Positions 17,432-28,500 of a DNA stretch of 64,000 bases are shown one piece after another. The DNA is taken from assembly GCA_903834185.1 (NCBI GenBank), contig CAILHX010000002.1:1-64000 (forward strand), read 5' to 3'. The notes beneath the pieces were generated by a model, which worked only from the letters and a program-made list of their open reading frames with translations, was not told where the DNA came from and did no database searches. Made by a program: the position numbers and the translations under genes. This stretch comes from an uncultured Methylophilaceae bacterium. Its GTDB lineage: Bacteria > Pseudomonadota > Gammaproteobacteria > Burkholderiales > Methylophilaceae. Positions within the stretch are counted from its first letter, which is position 1; the number at the start of each line of letters is the position of its first letter.

Positions 17432-18496
17432 TTATTTAACGATCGCCGCCAATTCACCTTTCTTGTATCTCTCAGCCATGGTATCGCAGGAAACAGGATC
17501 GATCTTGCTGGCCTGACCAGCACTACCAAATGCCTCGAATCTGGCTTTACAGATACTACGCATTGCCAGCGTCGCGGCCTTCAGATATTTGCGCGGGTCG
17601 AAATCCTTGGGATTCTCGGCCATGTATTTTCTGATCGCGCCGGTTGAGGCCATACGCAGGTCGGTATCTATATTGACTTTGCGCACACCGTGTTTAATGC
17701 CCTTGACGATCTCTTCTACAGGTACGCCATAGGTCTCGCCCATCTGCCCGCCGAATTCGTTGATGATCTTGAGCCATTCCTGTGGTACGGAGGAGGAGCC
17801 GTGCATCACCAGATGGGTATTGGGAATGCGTGCATGGATTTCCTTGATGCGCTGGATAGAGAGGGTATCGCCGGTAGGCGGGCTGGTAAATTTGTAGGCG
17901 CCGTGCGAAGTTCCTATGGCGATCGCCAGTGCATCCACACCGGTCTTTTTGACGAAATCTGCGGCTTCTTCCGGGTCGGTCAGTAGTTGCGAATGGTCCA
18001 GTTTACCCTCTGCGCCGTGCCCATCTTCCTCGCCAGCCATACCCGATACCAGTGACCCCAGAACCCCCAGTTCACCTTCGACCGAGACGCCTATGGTGTG
18101 CGCAATATCCACGACGGCTTTGGTGACCTGCACATTGTATTCGTAGCTGGAAGGGGTTTTACCATCCTCTTTCAACGATCCATCCATCATTACCGAAGTA
18201 AAACCCGAGCGCATGGATTGTATGCATATCGGCGGCGAAGCGCCGTGATCCTGATGCATCACCACCGGAATATGCGGATAAGCTTCCACCGCTGCCAGTA
18301 TCAGATGACGCAAGAATGGCTCTCCGGCATATTTGCGTGCACCTGCAGAGCCTTGCATGATGACCGGGCTATTGGTCTCATCTGCTGCCTGCATGATGGC
18401 TTGTATCTGTTCCATATTATTGACATTGAATGCGGGTAGCCCGTAACTGTTTTCTGCCGCATGATCCAGTAGCTGCCTTAATGATACCAATGCCAT
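17432..18496 (-). CDS. fba: Fructose-bisphosphate aldolase, class II (Calvin-cycle type)
   Basis: A 354-residue zinc aldolase acting on fructose 1,6-bisphosphate and, in Calvin-cycle organisms, also on sedoheptulose 1,7-bisphosphate. The active site is visible as MHQDHGASP (Asp83 and zinc ligand His84), the glycine-rich [10 protein letters not shown] segment, and the phosphate-binding GTSHGAYKF and NIDTDLRMA stretches. Length and the extra C-terminal region fit the Calvin-cycle subtype. It is the last gene of the minus-strand tkt-gap-pgk-pyk-fba set, 47 bp after pyk, and ends at a strong terminator. Confidence 0.96.
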   Translation of the reverse strand: MALVSLRQLLDHAAENSYGLPAFNVNNMEQIQAIMQAADETNSPVIMQGSAGARKYAGEPFLRHLILAAVEAYPHIPVVMHQDHGASPPICIQSMRSGFTSVMMDGSLKEDGKTPSSYEYNVQVTKAVVDIAHTIGVSVEGELGVLGSLVSGMAGEEDGHGAEGKLDHSQLLTDPEEAADFVKKTGVDALAIAIGTSHGAYKFTSPPTGDTLSIQRIKEIHARIPNTHLVMHGSSSVPQEWLKIINEFGGQMGETYGVPVEEIVKGIKHGVRKVNIDTDLRMASTGAIRKYMAENPKDFDPRKYLKAATLAMRSICKARFEAFGSAGQASKIDPVSCDTMAERYKKGELAAIVK

Positions 18497-18543
18497 GATT
18501 AAGCTCCCTATTTAATGCACAATGTCCAAATCAAAGCGCTATT

Positions 18544-19968
18544 CTAACCGCCAACTTTGACAATTTTTAGTGTGTTCGTTCCGCCAGCCTGACCTATAGG
18601 CTCACCGATGGTAAGCAGCATCAGATCGCCGTTCTTTACTGCACCACGGGTGCGCAACTCATCTTCCGCGGCCTGCAGCACTAAATCCCGGTCTTTACTT
18701 TGCTCTTCAAAAGGGAAAGGATAAACTCCACGATATAACGTAAGTTTACGCCGCGTTTCCTTTTCCGGGGTAAGTGCATAGATAGGCGGCAGAGTGTTGG
18801 CGCGCGACATCCATTTTACGGTAGAGCCGGACTGCGTCAGCGAAGCGATGGCAGTCACATTAAGTCTATCAGCAGTATAGATGGCTGCCATGGCGATGGC
18901 TTCATCGGCACGTTCTATATGCGCGCTTTCCGGACGCCTGATGGAGCGATTATCGAAATCCTTTTCCGCTTGCAGACAAACCCTATCCAACGCCGCCACT
19001 GTTTCCACCGGATAGCTACCCACTGCAGACTCCGCCGACAACATCACTGCATCCGTACCATCCAGCACGGCGTTTGCCACATCCGATACTTCTGCTCGCG
19101 TGGGGATGGGGCTGGTGATCATGGATTCCATCATCTGCGTGGCAGTGATCACCAACTTGTTTCTCATGCGCGCTTCGCGGATCATGCGTTTTTGCAGGCC
19201 GGGGACGGCCGCATCACCGACCTCCACACCGAGGTCGCCGCGTGCCACCATGATGGCATCCGAAGCATCAATGATCTCTTCCAGTGCCAGCACCGCCTCG
19301 GCACGCTCGATCTTGGCGACGATGCTGGCATAACCGCCAGCCTTGCGTACCAGACGACGCGCCAGTTCGATGTCTGCCGCATTGCGCGGGAAAGACACGG
19401 CCAGGTAGTCTGCCTCCATCGCTGCCGCAGTTTTGATATCTTCACGATCTTTTTCGGTGAGCGCAGCGGCAGATAAACCGCCGCCCTGACGATTGATACC
19501 CTTGTTGTTGGAAAGCACGCCACTCTGGTTCACGGTGCAGAATATCTCATCACCCCGCACATCATCCACCGTCATCACCATGCGTCCGTCATCCAGCACC
19601 AGAACCGCTCCCGCCTCGACGTCATCAGTCAGCATCCTGTAGTCCAGCCCGACGCGTTCCTGATTCCCCAGTTTGCAATTGGCATCGAGGATGAATTTAT
19701 CGCCGGCGTTCAACATGATTTTGCCGTTCTCGAATTTACCTATTCGTATCTTGGGGCCCTGCATGTCGCACAACACCCCGATAGGCCGACGTAATCCTGC
19801 GGCGATCTCACGTATCAGATTGGCCGTTTGAATGTGATCTTCTGCCTTGCCATGTGAAAAGTTGAGTCGTACCACATCCACACCCGCCGAGATCATGCGC
19901 TCCAATACCTCCCGGCTGCTGGAGGCAGGGCCTATGGTGGCAACGATCTTTGTTTTGCGACGTATCAT
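18544..19968 (-). CDS. pyk: Pyruvate kinase
   Basis: A 474-residue glycolytic enzyme that makes pyruvate and ATP from phosphoenolpyruvate. It starts MIRRKTKIVATIGPASSS and contains the typical RLNFSHG, the catalytic KIERAEAV region, ARGDLGVEVG and TATQMMESM segments. It lies between pgk and fba, an arrangement common in betaproteobacterial cbb clusters. It directs fixed carbon toward pyruvate rather than serving the cycle itself. Confidence 0.96.
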   Translation of the reverse strand: MIRRKTKIVATIGPASSSREVLERMISAGVDVVRLNFSHGKAEDHIQTANLIREIAAGLRRPIGVLCDMQGPKIRIGKFENGKIMLNAGDKFILDANCKLGNQERVGLDYRMLTDDVEAGAVLVLDDGRMVMTVDDVRGDEIFCTVNQSGVLSNNKGINRQGGGLSAAALTEKDREDIKTAAAMEADYLAVSFPRNAADIELARRLVRKAGGYASIVAKIERAEAVLALEEIIDASDAIMVARGDLGVEVGDAAVPGLQKRMIREARMRNKLVITATQMMESMITSPIPTRAEVSDVANAVLDGTDAVMLSAESAVGSYPVETVAALDRVCLQAEKDFDNRSIRRPESAHIERADEAIAMAAIYTADRLNVTAIASLTQSGSTVKWMSRANTLPPIYALTPEKETRRKLTLYRGVYPFPFEEQSKDRDLVLQAAEDELRTRGAVKNGDLMLLTIGEPIGQAGGTNTLKIVKVGG

Positions 19969-20039
19969 CAGATATCAATTCCGGAATAATGACTAAGTGG
20001 GCATAGAATGAAGCGCTTGAATCTGGAAACCTGAAAATT

Positions 20040-21380
20040 TCAGGTCTTTGCGCGTTGCTCCAGGATTTCCACTGCCGGTAGCTTCTTGCCTTCCAGAAAT
20101 TCCAGGAATGCCCCACCGCCGGTAGAGATGTAGGATATTTTATCGCCGATGTTGTATTTGGCGATTGCGGCTAAGGTGTCTCCCCCGCCGGCAATGGAGA
20201 ATGCAGAGCTGTCAGCAATCGCCTGGCTCAGGGATTTTGTACCCGCACCGAACTGCTCAAGTTCGAATACACCGACCGGACCATTCCATACGATGGTTCC
20301 GGCTTTTTTCAGGTAACGCGCATAGATTTTGGCCGTTTCCGGTCCGATATCGAAAATCATGTCGTCATCTGCGATATCTTCCACTTTCTTCACCACCGCA
20401 GCTTCATTGGCATCGCATTTCTTGCCCACCACCACATCCGTTGGTATTGGAATATCCCTGCCTTTGGCTTTGGCTGATGCGATCAGCCGCTTGGCCTCCG
20501 GTACCAGGTTTTCTTCATACAAAGATTTACCGATGTTATAGCCGGCAGCTTTAATGAAGGTATTGGCAATGCCACCACCGACAATCAACTGATCCACGAT
20601 ATGCGATAAAGATTCCAGAACCGTGAGTTTGCTTGATACCTTGGAGCCGCCGACGATAGCCACCATGGGGCGTTGAGGGTTATCGAGGGCTTTGCCCAAT
20701 GCTTCCAGCTCTGCCACTAGTAGCGGTCCTGCACACGCGATAGGCGCATATTTCGCTACGCCGTGCGTGGATGCCTGGGCGCGATGGGCGGTACCGAATG
20801 CGTCCATCACAAAGATATCGCATATCTGCGCCATTTCCCAGGACAGGCGATCTTCATTATTATTTTCACCAATGTTGAAGCGCACATTTTCCAATATGCC
20901 AACTTCGCCTTCCTTCAATTCGTCCAGACTTTTCCTGCCATTGCCCAGCCAGTCCTGATACAGCTTGACCTCGCACCGGGTTTTGTCGAAATAGTCCAGG
21001 CTGTGTCTTACCCGCTCAATCTCCGCGGCAGAATACAGCGCATCCTTCATTTCGTTTACCAGATCGTAAAGCGCGCGCATCAGCAGCACGGAAGTCTTGA
21101 CCTGATTGCTCAGCAGATTGCCGAGATGGTCGGCGATCGGCTTCAGGCTGTCTTTATCGTCATAGCGACCTTCAGTCGGCCCTTCTTTCGGGCGCCCCAG
21201 ATGCGACATCAAAAATACTTTTGCCCCAGCATCCATGGCATATTTAATCGTCGGTAGCGAGGCTCGAATTCGTGAATCATCAGCCACACTACCATCTTCG
21301 TTCTGCGGAACATTGAGATCTTCTCTTATCAGAACGCGCTTACCCTTCAAGTCCAAGTCGGTCATTCTTATTACTGACAT
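20040..21380 (-). CDS. pgk: Phosphoglycerate kinase with an internal insertion
   Basis: A 446-residue enzyme that phosphorylates 3-phosphoglycerate in the Calvin cycle. Substrate-binding motifs are intact ([46 protein letters not shown]). It is about 50 residues longer than the usual 390-400. The excess lies mainly at residues 96-138, between SNQVK and CEVKLYQDW, as a helical segment ([20 protein letters not shown], then RVRHSLDY) inside the N-terminal domain. The frame is uninterrupted, so it is a real in-frame insertion. The gene lies 71 bp upstream of pyk. Confidence 0.95.
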   Translation of the reverse strand: MSVIRMTDLDLKGKRVLIREDLNVPQNEDGSVADDSRIRASLPTIKYAMDAGAKVFLMSHLGRPKEGPTEGRYDDKDSLKPIADHLGNLLSNQVKTSVLLMRALYDLVNEMKDALYSAAEIERVRHSLDYFDKTRCEVKLYQDWLGNGRKSLDELKEGEVGILENVRFNIGENNNEDRLSWEMAQICDIFVMDAFGTAHRAQASTHGVAKYAPIACAGPLLVAELEALGKALDNPQRPMVAIVGGSKVSSKLTVLESLSHIVDQLIVGGGIANTFIKAAGYNIGKSLYEENLVPEAKRLIASAKAKGRDIPIPTDVVVGKKCDANEAAVVKKVEDIADDDMIFDIGPETAKIYARYLKKAGTIVWNGPVGVFELEQFGAGTKSLSQAIADSSAFSIAGGGDTLAAIAKYNIGDKISYISTGGGAFLEFLEGKKLPAVEILEQRAKT

Positions 21381-21448
21381 GCTCGCTCTCCCCTTATAAA
21401 AAGGTCGGTAGCCGTATGGCCTCCGCCTCCAACTCTCCCATAAATCCT

Positions 21449-22564
<1,116 letters not shown>

Positions 22565-22596
22565 TCAGGTTATAAAACCTGAACCCCGGCATACAC

Positions 22597-24585
22597 TTAC
22601 AGGATGGATTTTACGGTGTTGACCACATTTTCCACAGTAAAGCCGAAGTGTTTCATCAACACGCCGCCAGGTGCAGATTCACCAAAAGTATCTATGCCAA
22701 CAGCCGCGCCATCCAGGCCTATATACTTGCGCCAGAAGTCGGTCACGCCAGCCTCGATGGATACACGCTTCACACCCTTGGTAAGTACGCTATCCTTGTA
22801 GGCTTGATCCTGACGGTCAAACACACTGGTCGAAGGCATGGATACCACGCGCGTCTTGGTTCCTGCACCATTCAACTCCGCTGCAGCTTTGATTGCCAGA
22901 TCCAGTTCGGAGCCGGTAGCAATCAGAATCACATCGGGTTTTCCGGAAACATCAGACAGCACATAGCCACCTTTACGGATGCCTGCGATCTGGGCATCGT
23001 TACGTGCGCTGAACGAGGTGTTCTGACGACTTAATACCAGACTGCTGGGGCCGTCTTTACGCTCAACCGCTACCACCCAGGCCACTGCAGTTTCCGTGGA
23101 ATCGGCTGGACGCCATACATCCATACGCGGGATGTAACGCAAACCGGATGTGGTTTCGATTGGTTGATGGGTAGGGCCGTCTTCGCCTTGTCCGATCGAA
23201 TCATGGGTGAGCACGTAGATCACGCGCTGTTTCATCAATGCCGCCATGCGCATGCCGTTACGCATATAGTCGGAGAATTGATGGAAAGTGCCGCCGAACG
23301 GCAAAAGACCGCCATGCAACGCAATGCCGTTCATAATGGCAGCCATACCGAATTCACGCACACCGTAGGAAATGTAATTTCCAGGCTGTTTTCCGCTCAC
23401 GTGCTTGAAGCTTGGGGCGCTGGTCAGGTTGGAACCGGTGAGGTCAGCAGAACCTCCGATGAATTCAGGCAGGATAGGTGCCAGCGCAGTAATCGCATTC
23501 TGCGATGCCTTACGCGTTGCAATCACTTCAGCCTTGTCATTTACAGCCTTGACCATGGCATCGGTAGCTTCTTTCCAGCCAGCAGGCAAGTCACCCGCCA
23601 TACGACGTTTGAATTCAGCGGCTTCTGTCGGATAAGCCTTGGCATAGGCAGCAAATTTTGCGTCCCATTCGCTTTCCAGCTTCGCACCTTTGGCTTTTGC
23701 ATCCCAACCTGCATAGACGTCTGCTGGAATCTCGAATGGAGGATACTTCCAGCCTATGGTTTCACGCACCAGAGCCACTTCGGCATCACCTAGCGCTGCG
23801 CCGTGGCAGTCATGGCTACCGGCCTTGTTTGGAGAACCTTTACCGATAATGGTCTTACAGCAGATCAATGATGGCTTGTCGGTGACTTTTTGCGCAGCCT
23901 TGAGTGCTTTGTCGATCGCGTCGGAATCATGTCCATCCACTGATTGCACATGCCAGCCGTATGCTTCGAAACGCTTGGCAGTGTCGTCGGTATACCAGCC
24001 TTCGATATGACCGTCGATGGAGATGCCGTTGTCATCCCAGAACGCGATCAGCTTGCCCAGACCCCAAGTACCGGCCAGTGCGCAAGACTCATGAGAAACG
24101 CCTTCCATCATGCAGCCGTCGCCCAGGAAACAGTAGGTATAGTGATTAACAATGTCATGGCCTGGCTTGTTGAATTGATCGGCCAGCAGTTTTTCAGCCA
24201 TGGCAAAACCAACTGCGTTGGAGATGCCTTGTCCCAATGGACCGGTGGTGGTTTCTACGCCAGGTGCGTAGCCGTATTCCGGGTGACCCGCGCACTTGGA
24301 ATGCAATTGACGGAAGGTCTTGATCTCGTCCATCGGCAAGTCGTAGCCAGTGAGATGCAGCAAGGAATAAATCAACATTGACCCGTGGCCATTAGACAAG
24401 ATGAAACGGTCACGGTCAGCCCAATGCGGGTTCTTTGGATTATGGCGCAGGTTGTGATTCCACAATACCTCGGCGATCTCCGCCATGCCCATAGGGGCGC
24501 CAGGGTGACCAGAGTTGGCCTTTTGCACTGCATCCATGGATAGTGCGCGGATTGCATTTGCTAAATCTGTACGAGTTGCCATCAT
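22597..24585 (-). CDS. tkt: Transketolase
   Basis: A 662-residue thiamine-diphosphate enzyme that moves two-carbon units between sugar phosphates. It regenerates ribulose 5-phosphate for both RuBisCO and hexulose-phosphate synthase. Family segments are [17 protein letters not shown], the ThDP motif GDGCMMEG, and a pyrimidine-domain [18 protein letters not shown] region (in pieces). The start MMATRT at 24585 is supported by AGGA five bases upstream; the 34 extra codons in the open frame run through a likely terminator. It is the first gene of the tkt-gap-pgk-pyk-fba set. Confidence 0.96.
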   Translation of the reverse strand: MMATRTDLANAIRALSMDAVQKANSGHPGAPMGMAEIAEVLWNHNLRHNPKNPHWADRDRFILSNGHGSMLIYSLLHLTGYDLPMDEIKTFRQLHSKCAGHPEYGYAPGVETTTGPLGQGISNAVGFAMAEKLLADQFNKPGHDIVNHYTYCFLGDGCMMEGVSHESCALAGTWGLGKLIAFWDDNGISIDGHIEGWYTDDTAKRFEAYGWHVQSVDGHDSDAIDKALKAAQKVTDKPSLICCKTIIGKGSPNKAGSHDCHGAALGDAEVALVRETIGWKYPPFEIPADVYAGWDAKAKGAKLESEWDAKFAAYAKAYPTEAAEFKRRMAGDLPAGWKEATDAMVKAVNDKAEVIATRKASQNAITALAPILPEFIGGSADLTGSNLTSAPSFKHVSGKQPGNYISYGVREFGMAAIMNGIALHGGLLPFGGTFHQFSDYMRNGMRMAALMKQRVIYVLTHDSIGQGEDGPTHQPIETTSGLRYIPRMDVWRPADSTETAVAWVVAVERKDGPSSLVLSRQNTSFSARNDAQIAGIRKGGYVLSDVSGKPDVILIATGSELDLAIKAAAELNGAGTKTRVVSMPSTSVFDRQDQAYKDSVLTKGVKRVSIEAGVTDFWRKYIGLDGAAVGIDTFGESAPGGVLMKHFGFTVENVVNTVKSIL

Positions 24586-24608
24586 CTTGTTCCTATCAAA
24601 AATTGAGC

Positions 24609-24645
24609 AAAAAAGCCCCGAGCTTTCTCCAAAACTCTGCGGGGG
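24609..24645 (-). terminator. Probable terminator upstream of tkt
   Basis: On the minus strand CCCC pairs with GGGG and GAG with CTC across a three-base bulge, followed by six T. It lies about 65 bp after the phosphatase stop and just before the tkt ribosome site. It would separate the phosphatase gene from the tkt cluster, although some read-through is likely. Confidence 0.5.
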
Positions 24646-24708
24646 AATCAGCTTTGGATTATTACTTAAAACAGTCTGTTTGGGCAATAGCTACTATATT
24701 AAAAGGGT

Positions 24709-25500
24709 TTATTCATTTGCATTTACCCAGCTTTGCCAGGGGTCAAATAATTGCGGATTCCCGGCAGCTACTGCCGAACATTTACCGCAAGCATCCGTCC
24801 AGAATTCATCATTGCCCATGGTCGTTGCCTGACCGCCAGCCTCCTTCAGAATCAGCAAGCCAGCCGCATAATCCCACAGATGCTGTCCGCCATGCAGGTA
24901 AAGATCGAACCGACCGGCTGCCAGATAGCACCATTCCAAAGCCGATGCTCCAAAATTTCGCTGCGAGTAGTAAGGTGGCTCTGTCGCCAGCGCCACTGCC
25001 AACTTTTTGGGTAATCTTTTGAAATCGATCGCCCCCACACCATCTCGCATACTGGGCGCATAACTTGCTGCAGGCAAGGGTTTGCCATTAAGGAAGGCCC
25101 CATGACTCGCACTGGCATAAAACATCTCATTCAGGGCCGGAGCGTAAACCACGCCCAAAACGGGCTTGCCATGCTGCAACAGTGCTACGGATAAACAAAA
25201 ATATGGCAGGCCACCGGCAAAATTGGAAGTTCCGTCTATAGGATCCACACACCACAGCGCCTCCAATCCCGCATCCCAACAGGCCTGTTGCTGCTCGGCC
25301 GGCATTTCTTCCCCCAGTACCGGCGCGGAGACTATACTTTGCAATCGGCCTTGCAATGCATTCTGCGCTGCAATATCGGCTTCCGTCAGCACGCTACCGT
25401 CATCTTTTTGTTGCCGCGCCACTTTCAAAAAGTACGGCATTACCACCTCGTCGCCGACCTTACGCACCGCCTCGATTAATTGCTGAATCAGACTTTCCAT
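24709..25500 (-). CDS. Inositol-monophosphatase-family sugar phosphatase
   Basis: A 263-residue lithium-sensitive-type phosphatase. The metal-binding site is complete: GEEMPAEQ (Glu), then WCVDPIDGTSNFAGG with two Asp, and WDYAAG near the C-terminus. Members act on inositol phosphate, histidinol phosphate, PAP or fructose 1,6-bisphosphate, and sequence alone does not settle which. It lies directly upstream of the tkt-gap-pgk-pyk-fba set, which lacks a recognised FBPase or SBPase, so a role in the cycle is conceivable. The start at 25500 (MESLIQQ) is preferred; the ATG four codons earlier overlaps its AGG. It overlaps the upstream gene by 13 bp. Confidence 0.85.
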   Translation of the reverse strand: MESLIQQLIEAVRKVGDEVVMPYFLKVARQQKDDGSVLTEADIAAQNALQGRLQSIVSAPVLGEEMPAEQQQACWDAGLEALWCVDPIDGTSNFAGGLPYFCLSVALLQHGKPVLGVVYAPALNEMFYASASHGAFLNGKPLPAASYAPSMRDGVGAIDFKRLPKKLAVALATEPPYYSQRNFGASALEWCYLAAGRFDLYLHGGQHLWDYAAGLLILKEAGGQATTMGNDEFWTDACGKCSAVAAGNPQLFDPWQSWVNANE

Positions 25501-26042
25501 TTGATCGAACATCCTATGCTGGCGATCTGCTCAAGCGGCCCGTGCCCGGTCTGAGCGACCTGCTTCATTGCTTTGTACAGGTCACGGCGCACGCCTTCAG
25601 GTGCAGCCTCCTTGCGTGATTCGTCGAAGCGGCCGCGATATTGCAATTCAAGCTTGTGATTGAAGCCGAAGAAATCCGGTGTGCATACCGCGTCGTAAGC
25701 CCTGGCGACTTGCTGCGTTTCATCCAGCACGTAGGGGAAAGTAAAACCGAATTCGGCTGAGACCTCCTGCATACGCTGGAAATTATCATCCGGATAGTTC
25801 ACCACATCATTGGACTGGATGGCGATAGCGTTGATGCCCAATACCTGCAATTCACGCACCGCGACTACCAGCCTTGGGCGTATCGCTTTCACATAAGGGC
25901 AATGGTTACAGATAAACATGACCAGCAAACCTTTGCTTCCCATCGCCGTAGCCAGACTCCAATCCTTGCCATCTACTCCTGACAATTTGAAATCGGGCGC
26001 TTTCCAACCAAAATTGCACACAGGAGGATTAAGACTCACCAT
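25488..26042 (-). CDS. Thioredoxin-like (peroxiredoxin-like) protein
   Basis: A 184-residue cytoplasmic thioredoxin-fold protein. The N-terminal part has the AhpC/TSA-like APDFKLSGVDGK segment. The active site reads CNHCPYVKA, a CxxC motif characteristic of the PRX-like1 group, and the protein continues with QSND and a C-terminal YRGRFD. The start at 26042 is set by AAGGAG eight bases upstream; the open frame extends 37 codons further, into the divergent rsmE, without a ribosome site. The substrate is unknown; thiol-disulfide exchange or peroxide reduction is likely. It overlaps the phosphatase gene, so the two are translated together. Confidence 0.88.
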   Translation of the reverse strand: MVSLNPPVCNFGWKAPDFKLSGVDGKDWSLATAMGSKGLLVMFICNHCPYVKAIRPRLVVAVRELQVLGINAIAIQSNDVVNYPDDNFQRMQEVSAEFGFTFPYVLDETQQVARAYDAVCTPDFFGFNHKLELQYRGRFDESRKEAAPEGVRRDLYKAMKQVAQTGHGPLEQIASIGCSIKWKV

Positions 26043-26121
26043 CGCTATGACTCCTTCATTTATCGTTACAATAGAGTGAATTTTAACACCAGCTTTGCCT
26101 ATTCCATGCCCCGGTACTTCT

Positions 26122-26853
26122 ATGGCTAAATCACGCTTCCACTGCCCGGCCAAACTAGCCGTTGGCGCTATCGTAAATCTACCAGATAACGCTGCGCATC
26201 ATGCAGCCAAGGTTTTGCGCATGCAGGTGGATGATGTGCTTACTGTTTTTAACGGCGACGGGATCGATTACCGCGCGCACATTCTGCGCATCCACAAAAA
26301 CGAAGTCGCAATCAAGATCACGGACGCACAAAACGTGGTTTGCGAATCGCCGTTGCATGTAACTTTGGGACAAGCGATTTCCAGCGGCGAGCGTATGGAG
26401 TTCACCCTGCAAAAAGCCGTCGAACTAGGCGTGGCGCAGATTCAGCCCATCGCTGCCGAACGTAGCGTGGTCAAGCTTACTGGCGAGCGCGCTGCAAAGC
26501 GCCGGGAGCATTGGCAAAACGTGGTGATTTCTGCCTGCGAACAATCCGGGCGTGCCTTCATTCCAGAAGTTGCTCCCAACTTAAGCTTGGCCGAGTGGCT
26601 GAGCCGACCTGACGAATTCGGCATGAAACTACTACTTTCACCCAATGCCGACCAGACATTGCATCAATTAGAAAAGCCTCAGGGCAAAATCTGCTTGCTG
26701 ATCGGATGCGAAGGCGGCCTGTCTGAACAGGAACAGCAAAATGCGCTGCTGTGCGGCTTTGTCCCGGTCAGACTGGGCGCCAGAGTGCTCAGAACGGAAA
26801 CCGCCGCCATGGCAGCACTGGCAGCGATGCAAACCCTGTGGGGCGACTTCTAG
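26122..26853 (+). CDS. rsmE: 16S rRNA (uracil(1498)-N3)-methyltransferase
   Basis: A 243-residue SPOUT-class methyltransferase that modifies U1498 of 16S rRNA. The N-terminal PUA-like part has the HHAAKVLRMQ stretch. The C-terminal knot carries IGCEGGLSEQEQ and the LGARVLRTETAAMAAL signature that binds S-adenosylmethionine. The ATG at 26122 (MAKSRFHCP) matches the family start; the frame also opens from a TTG nine codons earlier. It diverges from the thioredoxin-like gene with an 80-bp spacer. Confidence 0.94.
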   Translation: MAKSRFHCPAKLAVGAIVNLPDNAAHHAAKVLRMQVDDVLTVFNGDGIDYRAHILRIHKNEVAIKITDAQNVVCESPLHVTLGQAISSGERMEFTLQKAVELGVAQIQPIAAERSVVKLTGERAAKRREHWQNVVISACEQSGRAFIPEVAPNLSLAEWLSRPDEFGMKLLLSPNADQTLHQLEKPQGKICLLIGCEGGLSEQEQQNALLCGFVPVRLGARVLRTETAAMAALAAMQTLWGDF

Positions 26854-26886
26854 ACATATATATATATATATCGCCTAACCATATAT

Positions 26887-26929
26887 TGCGTTTAAAGCAT
26901 AAATTGTATAAATTAATGCTTTAAACGCA
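26887..26929. promoter_or_regulatory. Inverted repeat spanning the promoter of the HTH-ArgA gene
   Basis: Two perfect 14-bp arms (TGCGTTTAAAGCAT and ATGCTTTAAACGCA) flank a 15-base AT-rich centre that holds a good -10 hexamer, TATAAA (26907-26912). The repeat ends 18 bp before the ATG of the XRE-domain protein. A dimeric repressor bound here would block RNA polymerase. Because the next gene encodes its own DNA-binding domain, self-regulation is the natural reading. No U-run follows, so it is not a terminator. An (AT)8 run lies just upstream at 26856-26871. Confidence 0.75.
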
Positions 26930-26947
26930 GATTTAAGAGGCTGGGGA

Positions 26948-28492
26948 ATGTCTATAGGTCAGGCGGTACGCAAACGGCGCAAATCCTTAAACCTGACTTT
27001 ACAGGAGCTCGCCATGCGCGTGGCCGCTGATAGCGGCAATCTATCGCGTATAGAGCGCGGGATACAGGGCGTGTCGGAAACCATGCTGCACAAGCTATGT
27101 GCAGCGCTTGATTGCACGCCTGCATTTCTTTACGCGCACGCCGACAGCTCCAGCAACGCGTCACCTTCTTCCTCTGATACCTTGCAGCCGCACGAATTCG
27201 TCAACTGGTTCCGCTCGGTTGCGCCTTATATTCACGCTTTTGGCGGTCGTACCTTCGTCATCGCTTTTGGTGGTGAGGTGGTAGATGACAAGCAATTTAT
27301 TGCATTGTCTCACGACCTCAACTTGTTGGCGAGCCTGGAAGTCAGGCTGGTTCTGGTACACGGAGCGCGCCCGCAGATCGAGCACAGGCTGCGGCGGTCG
27401 AAATTGAATACCAGCTATGTGAACGGGTTACGGGTTACGGACGAAGAAGCGATGGAATCAGTCAAGGAAGCCAACGGTGCGATCCGCGTCGAGATTGAAG
27501 CACAACTTTCGATGGGCCTCATCAACTCGCCCATGGCAGGTTCCGACATCCGTGTTGCCAGCGGTAATTTTGTGACAGCTAAGCCATTGGGTGTATTGAA
27601 CGGGATAGACCTGCAGCATACCGGTGAGGTACGAAAGGTGGATGCCATTGGGATCCAGAAACGACTGGATGACGATGAACTGGTGCTACTCTCGCCCATA
27701 GGTTATTCACCCACCGGTGAAGCATTCAATCTGACACTTGAAGACGTGGCGGTGAGCGCTGCGGTTGCGCTGGACGCGGACAAGCTGATCTTTCTGATGG
27801 ATACCTCAGGTATCTATGACGTGCACGACCAACTGCTACACGAAATGACCGCCAGAGAGGCAGAGCAATTCCTGCGTGAAACGCAGAATCCGGCAGGCGA
27901 TGTCAGCTATTACCTGCCAGCTGCCATTCGCGCTTGTAACCACGGCGTGGCACGTACACACCTGATCAGCCGCCATACCGATGGGGCAATTTTACAGGAG
28001 CTATTTACCCATAGCGGCATAGGTACCATGATCACCGAAGCGCCTCTGGAAACCATGCGAAGTGCGACCATCACCGATGTCGGCAGTATTTTGCAGCTGA
28101 TAGAACCGTTAGAGGCGGAAGGCATACTGGTGCGGCGTGGACGCGAACGTATCGAAATGGAGATCGGCTATTTCTTTGTCATGGAACACGATAACCGCGT
28201 GATCGGCTGCGCTGCGCTTTACCCCTTCGACAATAGCCGCCAGGCAGAACTCGCGTGCATGGCGGTACATCCATCTTTTCGCGGTAATGGGCGCGGCGAA
28301 AGGTTGCTGAATTACTGCGAAGAGCAAGCCAGACTGCGCCGCTTCAAGACTCTGTTCGTACTCACCACACGCACTGCACACTGGTTCCTTGAACGGGGGT
28401 TTGCAGAAGGCAAAGTCGAATCGCTACCTTCTTCCCGTCAACAGTTGTATAACTACCAGCGACAATCCAAGGTATTCATCAAGAATATATAG
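26948..28492 (+). CDS. argA: N-acetylglutamate synthase fused to an N-terminal XRE-type DNA-binding domain
   Basis: A 514-residue protein of three parts. Residues 4-62 are a Cro/C1 (XRE) helix-turn-helix (LTLQELAMRVAADSGNLSR, then IERGIQG), followed by a Ser-rich linker at 66-78. Residues 83-340 are an amino-acid-kinase fold (AFGGEVV, LVHGARPQI) as in N-acetylglutamate synthase ArgA. Residues 370-510 are a GNAT acetyltransferase with the acetyl-CoA loop RGNGRG (445-450). ArgA makes N-acetylglutamate, the first step of arginine synthesis, and normal proteins have about 440 residues without the HTH. The start is supported by GAGG before the ATG, so the HTH is part of the gene. Function as an enzyme and an arginine-sensing regulator is inferred. 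Confidence 0.88.
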   Translation: MSIGQAVRKRRKSLNLTLQELAMRVAADSGNLSRIERGIQGVSETMLHKLCAALDCTPAFLYAHADSSSNASPSSSDTLQPHEFVNWFRSVAPYIHAFGGRTFVIAFGGEVVDDKQFIALSHDLNLLASLEVRLVLVHGARPQIEHRLRRSKLNTSYVNGLRVTDEEAMESVKEANGAIRVEIEAQLSMGLINSPMAGSDIRVASGNFVTAKPLGVLNGIDLQHTGEVRKVDAIGIQKRLDDDELVLLSPIGYSPTGEAFNLTLEDVAVSAAVALDADKLIFLMDTSGIYDVHDQLLHEMTAREAEQFLRETQNPAGDVSYYLPAAIRACNHGVARTHLISRHTDGAILQELFTHSGIGTMITEAPLETMRSATITDVGSILQLIEPLEAEGILVRRGRERIEMEIGYFFVMEHDNRVIGCAALYPFDNSRQAELACMAVHPSFRGNGRGERLLNYCEEQARLRRFKTLFVLTTRTAHWFLERGFAEGKVESLPSSRQQLYNYQRQSKVFIKNI

Positions 28493-28500
28493 CCAAGGCC

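Noticed and set aside
23164-23793. A 209-codon plus-strand frame inside tkt.
   Set aside because: It is antisense to conserved catalytic codons of transketolase and has no support of its own.
26856-26871. An (AT)8 microsatellite as a phase-variation switch.
   Set aside because: It lies after the rsmE stop and about 75 bp from the ArgA-fusion start, outside any reading frame and ahead of the likely -35. Length variation might alter the promoter a little, but there is no evidence.
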